Program-made: the position numbers and the translations under genes
Notes under the pieces: generated by a model
Databases searched by the model: none
What the model saw: only the letters and a program-made list of their open reading frames with translations
Told to the model about the DNA's origin: nothing
NCBI GenBank assembly: GCA_964606325.1
Contig: CAZSGE010000002.1
Location: forward strand, 62,001 to 126,000
Direction of reading: 5' to 3'
Length of the DNA: 64,000 bases
Origin: Berkiella sp964606325
Lineage (GTDB): Bacteria; Pseudomonadota; Gammaproteobacteria; Berkiellales; Berkiellaceae
Part shown: positions 61,365-64,000 of the stretch, one piece after another
Layout: every line of letters begins with the position of its first letter
How positions within the stretch are numbered: the stretch's first letter is position 1

Positions 61365-61844
61365 ATGTACCACATGTTATCTAACGCTATATCCGATTAC
61401 ATTGTGTCTCCCCTCTCAGAATATGTTATTTCACCACTGTTAAATTTTGTTGGCAATTGGGGCGGTCGTACCGTCGTCAATTTTATTGCGGATAATGGTG
61501 GAAGAGCTGTTTTAAATTTTGTAGGAGATTGGGGCGGAAGAGCAACCGTTAATGCCGCGCTCAATAATCCACATGCTGTTATTGGTACAGGTGTCGCTTT
61601 AGCTGGTGCTAAGTGGGCTTATGATAAAGGTCACACACCTAAAGCTGCTTTAACAAGTTTTCAAAATTATAGAAATAAAAAGGGCGATGTTAAAAATAGC
61701 GGTCAAAATGATGGTGCTCTGAACAATCCTGGTGCAGCTGCAACTGAAAGCCGTGGTAGAACGGATTCACCAGAACAAGTCGAAAAACCAAGATCCAGAA
61801 GCGCAAGCCCTAAATTGGGTGGCAAAGACTCCTCTAGCGAGTAA
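61365..61844 (+). CDS. Tandem-repeat protein with RS-rich tail
   Basis: This 159-residue protein was not recognised. The N-terminus has two 8-residue repeats (YIVSPLSE, YVISPLLN) and then three 12-residue repeats at 27-62: NFVGNWGGRTVV, NFIADNGGRAVL, NFVGDWGGRATV. A hydrophobic segment AVIGTGVALAGAKWAY follows, then a disordered basic tail with PRSRSASPK. ATG 61365 was chosen because AAGGAAA lies about 7 bases upstream. The RS-like tail and repeats are unusual in bacteria. A strong terminator follows. Confidence 0.6.
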   Translation: MYHMLSNAISDYIVSPLSEYVISPLLNFVGNWGGRTVVNFIADNGGRAVLNFVGDWGGRATVNAALNNPHAVIGTGVALAGAKWAYDKGHTPKAALTSFQNYRNKKGDVKNSGQNDGALNNPGAAATESRGRTDSPEQVEKPRSRSASPKLGGKDSSSE

Positions 61845-61850
61845 GAAAAT

Positions 61851-61875
61851 AAAGCCGGCGTTCGCCGGCTTTTTT
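61851..61875. terminator. Strong bidirectional terminator
   Basis: AAAGCCGGCG (61851-61860) and CGCCGGCTTT (61863-61872) form a perfect 10-bp stem with a 2-base gap and a T-run to 61875. It serves the convergent repeat-protein and hsp20 genes. Confidence 0.92.
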
Positions 61876-61877
61876 CT

Positions 61878-62312
61878 TTATTCCACTTCTTGTACAGTTA
61901 TTTTCCGTTGTTTGTTTTCTTCAATCGCTTTTGGCAAATGAATCGCTAAAACGCCTTGCTTTGCCTTTGCGGTTATCTTATCAGCGTCAATTGTTTCTGG
62001 CAGCGTAAATTGTCTATAGAACTTGCCGCTGGTTCTTTCTTGACGATAATAATTTTTCTCTTTTTCTTCTTTGAATAATTTCTTTTCTCCTTTTACGGTT
62101 AAAGTATTTCCATCCATATCTATTTGAATATCTTTAGGATCAACACCTGGAATATCAGCGAAAACAATAAATTCATTCGCCTCTTCTTTAATATCCACTT
62201 TCGGCGCCCAAGTATGATGCGTTAAATCCGCGGTTTGATGTTGATGTAATCCTAATAATTCATTTTGTAATTCACGAATAAATGATGATGGTTTTACGTA
62301 ACAATAATTCAT
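61878..62312 (-). CDS. Small heat-shock protein (Hsp20/alpha-crystallin)
   Basis: This 144-residue holdase has a short N-terminus and an alpha-crystallin domain (WAPKVDIKEEANEFIVFADIPGVDPKDIQIDMDGNTLTVKGEKK... GKFYRQFTLPETIDADKITAKAKQGVLAIHLPK). The family GVLxIxLPK motif is exact. ATG 62312 has GGAGG upstream; a GTG four codons earlier is less likely. A sigma-32 promoter stands about 55 bases before it. Confidence 0.95.
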   Translation of the reverse strand: MNYCYVKPSSFIRELQNELLGLHQHQTADLTHHTWAPKVDIKEEANEFIVFADIPGVDPKDIQIDMDGNTLTVKGEKKLFKEEKEKNYYRQERTSGKFYRQFTLPETIDADKITAKAKQGVLAIHLPKAIEENKQRKITVQEVE

Positions 62313-62365
62313 AGATTCCTCCACTTACGATTTTGTTTGCGAACTATTCTGCGTCCACAATAACT

Positions 62366-62393
62366 AGATGGGGCCGGCTTTTTAACTTTCAAG
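62366..62393 (-). promoter_or_regulatory. Sigma-32 heat-shock promoter of hsp20
   Basis: On the minus strand, CTTGAAA (62387-62393) and CCCCATCT (62366-62373) are separated by 13 bases. This is an exact match to the RpoH consensus CTTGAAA-N11-16-CCCCATNT, in the right place and direction for hsp20. Confidence 0.9.
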
Positions 62394-62537
62394 GGGGGGA
62401 TGGTATCAATCTCTAAATTTGGTTATGAAACTGTGTGTATTTACATCGACTAGAATCCCATGCCAAATAAACCTATAATAAAGCGCTAACTTACATCTTA
62501 CCTAGTTGGTTGTATTCATGAATAAGATAAAGTACCT

Positions 62538-63767
62538 ATGACACAAAACCGATTTTTGAACACCTTACGTCTTGTTCTTAAAAGAGTTGGCCTCCCACTA
62601 TTTCTACTCCTTATCTTAATCATTCCGCTCTATGTAGGGCCTCATGTCTCGGTGCAGACTAAAGCGGTGCTGTATTCAATTAGCTTAAGCATTAAAGATG
62701 TTTTGCTTTTTATTTTGCCGTTAATTATTTTCAGTTTTATCTTTGCTTCCATATTAAACCTTAAGTCAGGTGTATTAAAATTTATCCTGACGTTAGTGGG
62801 AATGATATTCATTTCTAATTGCACAGCTATCTTTACCGGCTTCACTGTCGGCTCACTAACACTCACAAAATTATCCATTCCTGCACATATTCCGGTGGAT
62901 CCTAATACCACACTGAATGCACTGTGGAGTTTGGGGTTGCCCAAATTAATTGGTAATCAATATGCGCTGATCACCGGTTTTATTTTAGGGATTATTTTTT
63001 CTTTTAAAAGAAATGCTAGCGTGGAAATCTTTGCCAAAAAATTACACTATTTGGCTATTACTTTTTTAAAGAAAATTTTTATTCCATTGCTGCCCGTTTT
63101 CATTTTGGGATTTGTCTTTAAGCTTGAGCACGATCAGCTGCTAGCCAAAGCATTAAAAACCTATGGTCCGGTGTGTTTAATTGTGGTGACAACCCAAACT
63201 TGTTATATGTTGCTGCTGTACTTTATCGTCGCCAGATTCAATTTTAAGCGTTTTATTAATTATATTAAGAACGTACTCCCCGCCACTATTACTGGTTTTA
63301 GCACACTTTCTAGCGCTGCCAGTATGCCCGTCTTGATTCTATGCACCGAAAAGAATTTAAAAGATCCTGAAGTGGCTGAAATTGTTATTCCTGCCACCAT
63401 CAACACGCACACGCTTGGTAGCGCATTGGGGATCACCATTTTATCCTTAACAACCTTGCTGGCTTTTGGACATACCTTGCCAACACTGCCCGAATTTTTA
63501 GAATTTGGCTTTTTGTATGCATTAGCTAAATTTGCGGTAGCTGCTGTCCCAGGTGGTGCTATTATTGTGGTAACCCCCCTGCTTGAAACTTACTTACATT
63601 TTTCAAGTGAAATGATTGGTTTAATTACAGCAATCTATATGTTGTTTGATCCCTTTGGTACCGCAACCAATGTGACTGGCAATGGCTTTTTTGCCATCGC
63701 GTTTTCTAAGATCTACAAATTCAATAAAATTGATAATACGCCTTCGCCTGATTTAGAGATGGAGTGA
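62538..63767 (+). CDS. Dicarboxylate/amino acid:cation symporter
   Basis: The 409-residue inner-membrane protein matches the DAACS (GltP/DctA) family. It has the serine-rich loop FSTLSSAASMPVLI, PATINTHTLGSALGITI in TM7, and the C-terminal hairpin AAVPGGAIIVVTPLL followed by DPFGTATNVTGNG, where the last block replaces the DxxRTxxNVxGD of relatives. The usual Arg/Asp of that motif are Gly/Thr and Asn, which may change the substrate. Glutamate, serine or dicarboxylates are candidates. A stem-loop follows. Confidence 0.85.
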   Translation: MTQNRFLNTLRLVLKRVGLPLFLLLILIIPLYVGPHVSVQTKAVLYSISLSIKDVLLFILPLIIFSFIFASILNLKSGVLKFILTLVGMIFISNCTAIFTGFTVGSLTLTKLSIPAHIPVDPNTTLNALWSLGLPKLIGNQYALITGFILGIIFSFKRNASVEIFAKKLHYLAITFLKKIFIPLLPVFILGFVFKLEHDQLLAKALKTYGPVCLIVVTTQTCYMLLLYFIVARFNFKRFINYIKNVLPATITGFSTLSSAASMPVLILCTEKNLKDPEVAEIVIPATINTHTLGSALGITILSLTTLLAFGHTLPTLPEFLEFGFLYALAKFAVAAVPGGAIIVVTPLLETYLHFSSEMIGLITAIYMLFDPFGTATNVTGNGFFAIAFSKIYKFNKIDNTPSPDLEME

Positions 63768-63791
63768 TCCGCCCATATCATTAAATCTGCT

Positions 63792-63828
63792 CCCCTCTCC
63801 ACTTGCTTTTAAAGCTTAAGGTGAGGGG
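63792..63828 (+). terminator. Stem-loop after the symporter gene
   Basis: CCCCTC (63792-63797) pairs with GAGGGG (63823-63828), with an inner GCTTT/AAAGC stem (63805-63815). No clear T-run. Confidence 0.5.
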
Positions 63829-63978
63829 CGCTTCATCAAGAAAACTACTATTAGTTGCCTAAATCATAGCCACTTATCCAATATCTGAACCCTCTTATCG
63901 CAAACAAATAGCTTGTCTAATAGGTTTAGCTAGAATCGATTTATTCTAAAAATCATTCAGCATCGTTAAGGGGAAGTC

Positions 63979-64000
63979 ATGGCAGTTAGCCCAGATCATT
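63979..64000 (+). CDS. Start of a gene cut by the window edge
   Basis: ATG 63979 follows AAGGGGAAG by 4 bases and encodes MAVSPDH before the window ends. The ribosome site makes a real gene likely; the product cannot be told. Confidence 0.45.

Overview
The window looks like the chromosome of an AT-rich gammaproteobacterium. Two housekeeping blocks keep the gene order seen in Pseudomonas and its relatives: TPR protein, lolB, ispE, tRNA-Gln, prs, rplY, pth, ychF; and miaB, ybeZ, ybeY, ybeX, lnt, leuS, lptE, holA, rsfS, rlmH, mrdA, rodA, mltB, rlpA, dacA, ybeD, lipB, lipA. The DNA between them is rich in unknown, coiled-coil, secreted and eukaryote-like proteins. Together with the low GC content this suggests an intracellular or amoeba-associated member of the Legionellales (Coxiella, Legionella or Berkiella-like). 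The lineage is inferred from gene content, not from a sequence search.

Layout. 1-6.0 kb: the 3' end of a TPR gene (LbcA-like by position), then an accessory insert with a PDDEXK (Rpn/Transposase_31) nuclease, an APH-fold kinase with a degenerate catalytic loop, two unknown genes and a YkuD_2 L,D-transpeptidase-like protein. 6.3-11.5 kb: lolB to ychF, with ispE running into tRNA-Gln. 11.5-12.2 kb: a structured intergenic region and tRNA-Met. 12.2-38.2 kb: a large accessory region. It holds a Fic protein, an adenosine-deaminase-like protein, a DegP-like protease without a signal peptide, a DUF2235/Tle1-like lipase, an MHS-type transporter and KefB/C antiporter, large unknown membrane and coiled-coil proteins, two His-rich secreted proteins, CsaA, a protein with a ubiquitin-binding-like helix, YjgN with an M48 protease, a FIST/hybrid-kinase/REC-ATPase signalling cluster resembling NosP-NahK, a Bcr/CflA transporter, and a small peptide with a double-glycine leader.

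38.3-59.9 kb: RNA modification and maturation (miaB, ybeZYX), lipoprotein maturation (lnt), leuS, LPS transport (lptE), replication (holA), ribosome silencing and 23S methylation (rsfS, rlmH), the rod-shape wall machinery (mrdA, rodA, mltB, rlpA, dacA) and lipoate synthesis (ybeD, lipB, lipA). A hipBA toxin-antitoxin module with three evenly spaced operators and a 45-bp hairpin separates lnt from leuS. nadD is missing from its usual place beside rsfS. 59.9-64.0 kb: small unknown proteins, an hsp20 gene with a textbook sigma-32 promoter, a dicarboxylate/amino-acid symporter, and the first codons of another gene.

The most notable observations are the effector-like island (Fic, Tle1-like, ADA-like, MIU-like motif, repeat/RS-tail protein), the NosP-NahK-like locus with its divergent REC-HATPase gene, the double-glycine peptide, the hipBA operator array, the ispE/tRNA-Gln overlap, and a GGACAGGCAT repeat at two distant intergenic loci.
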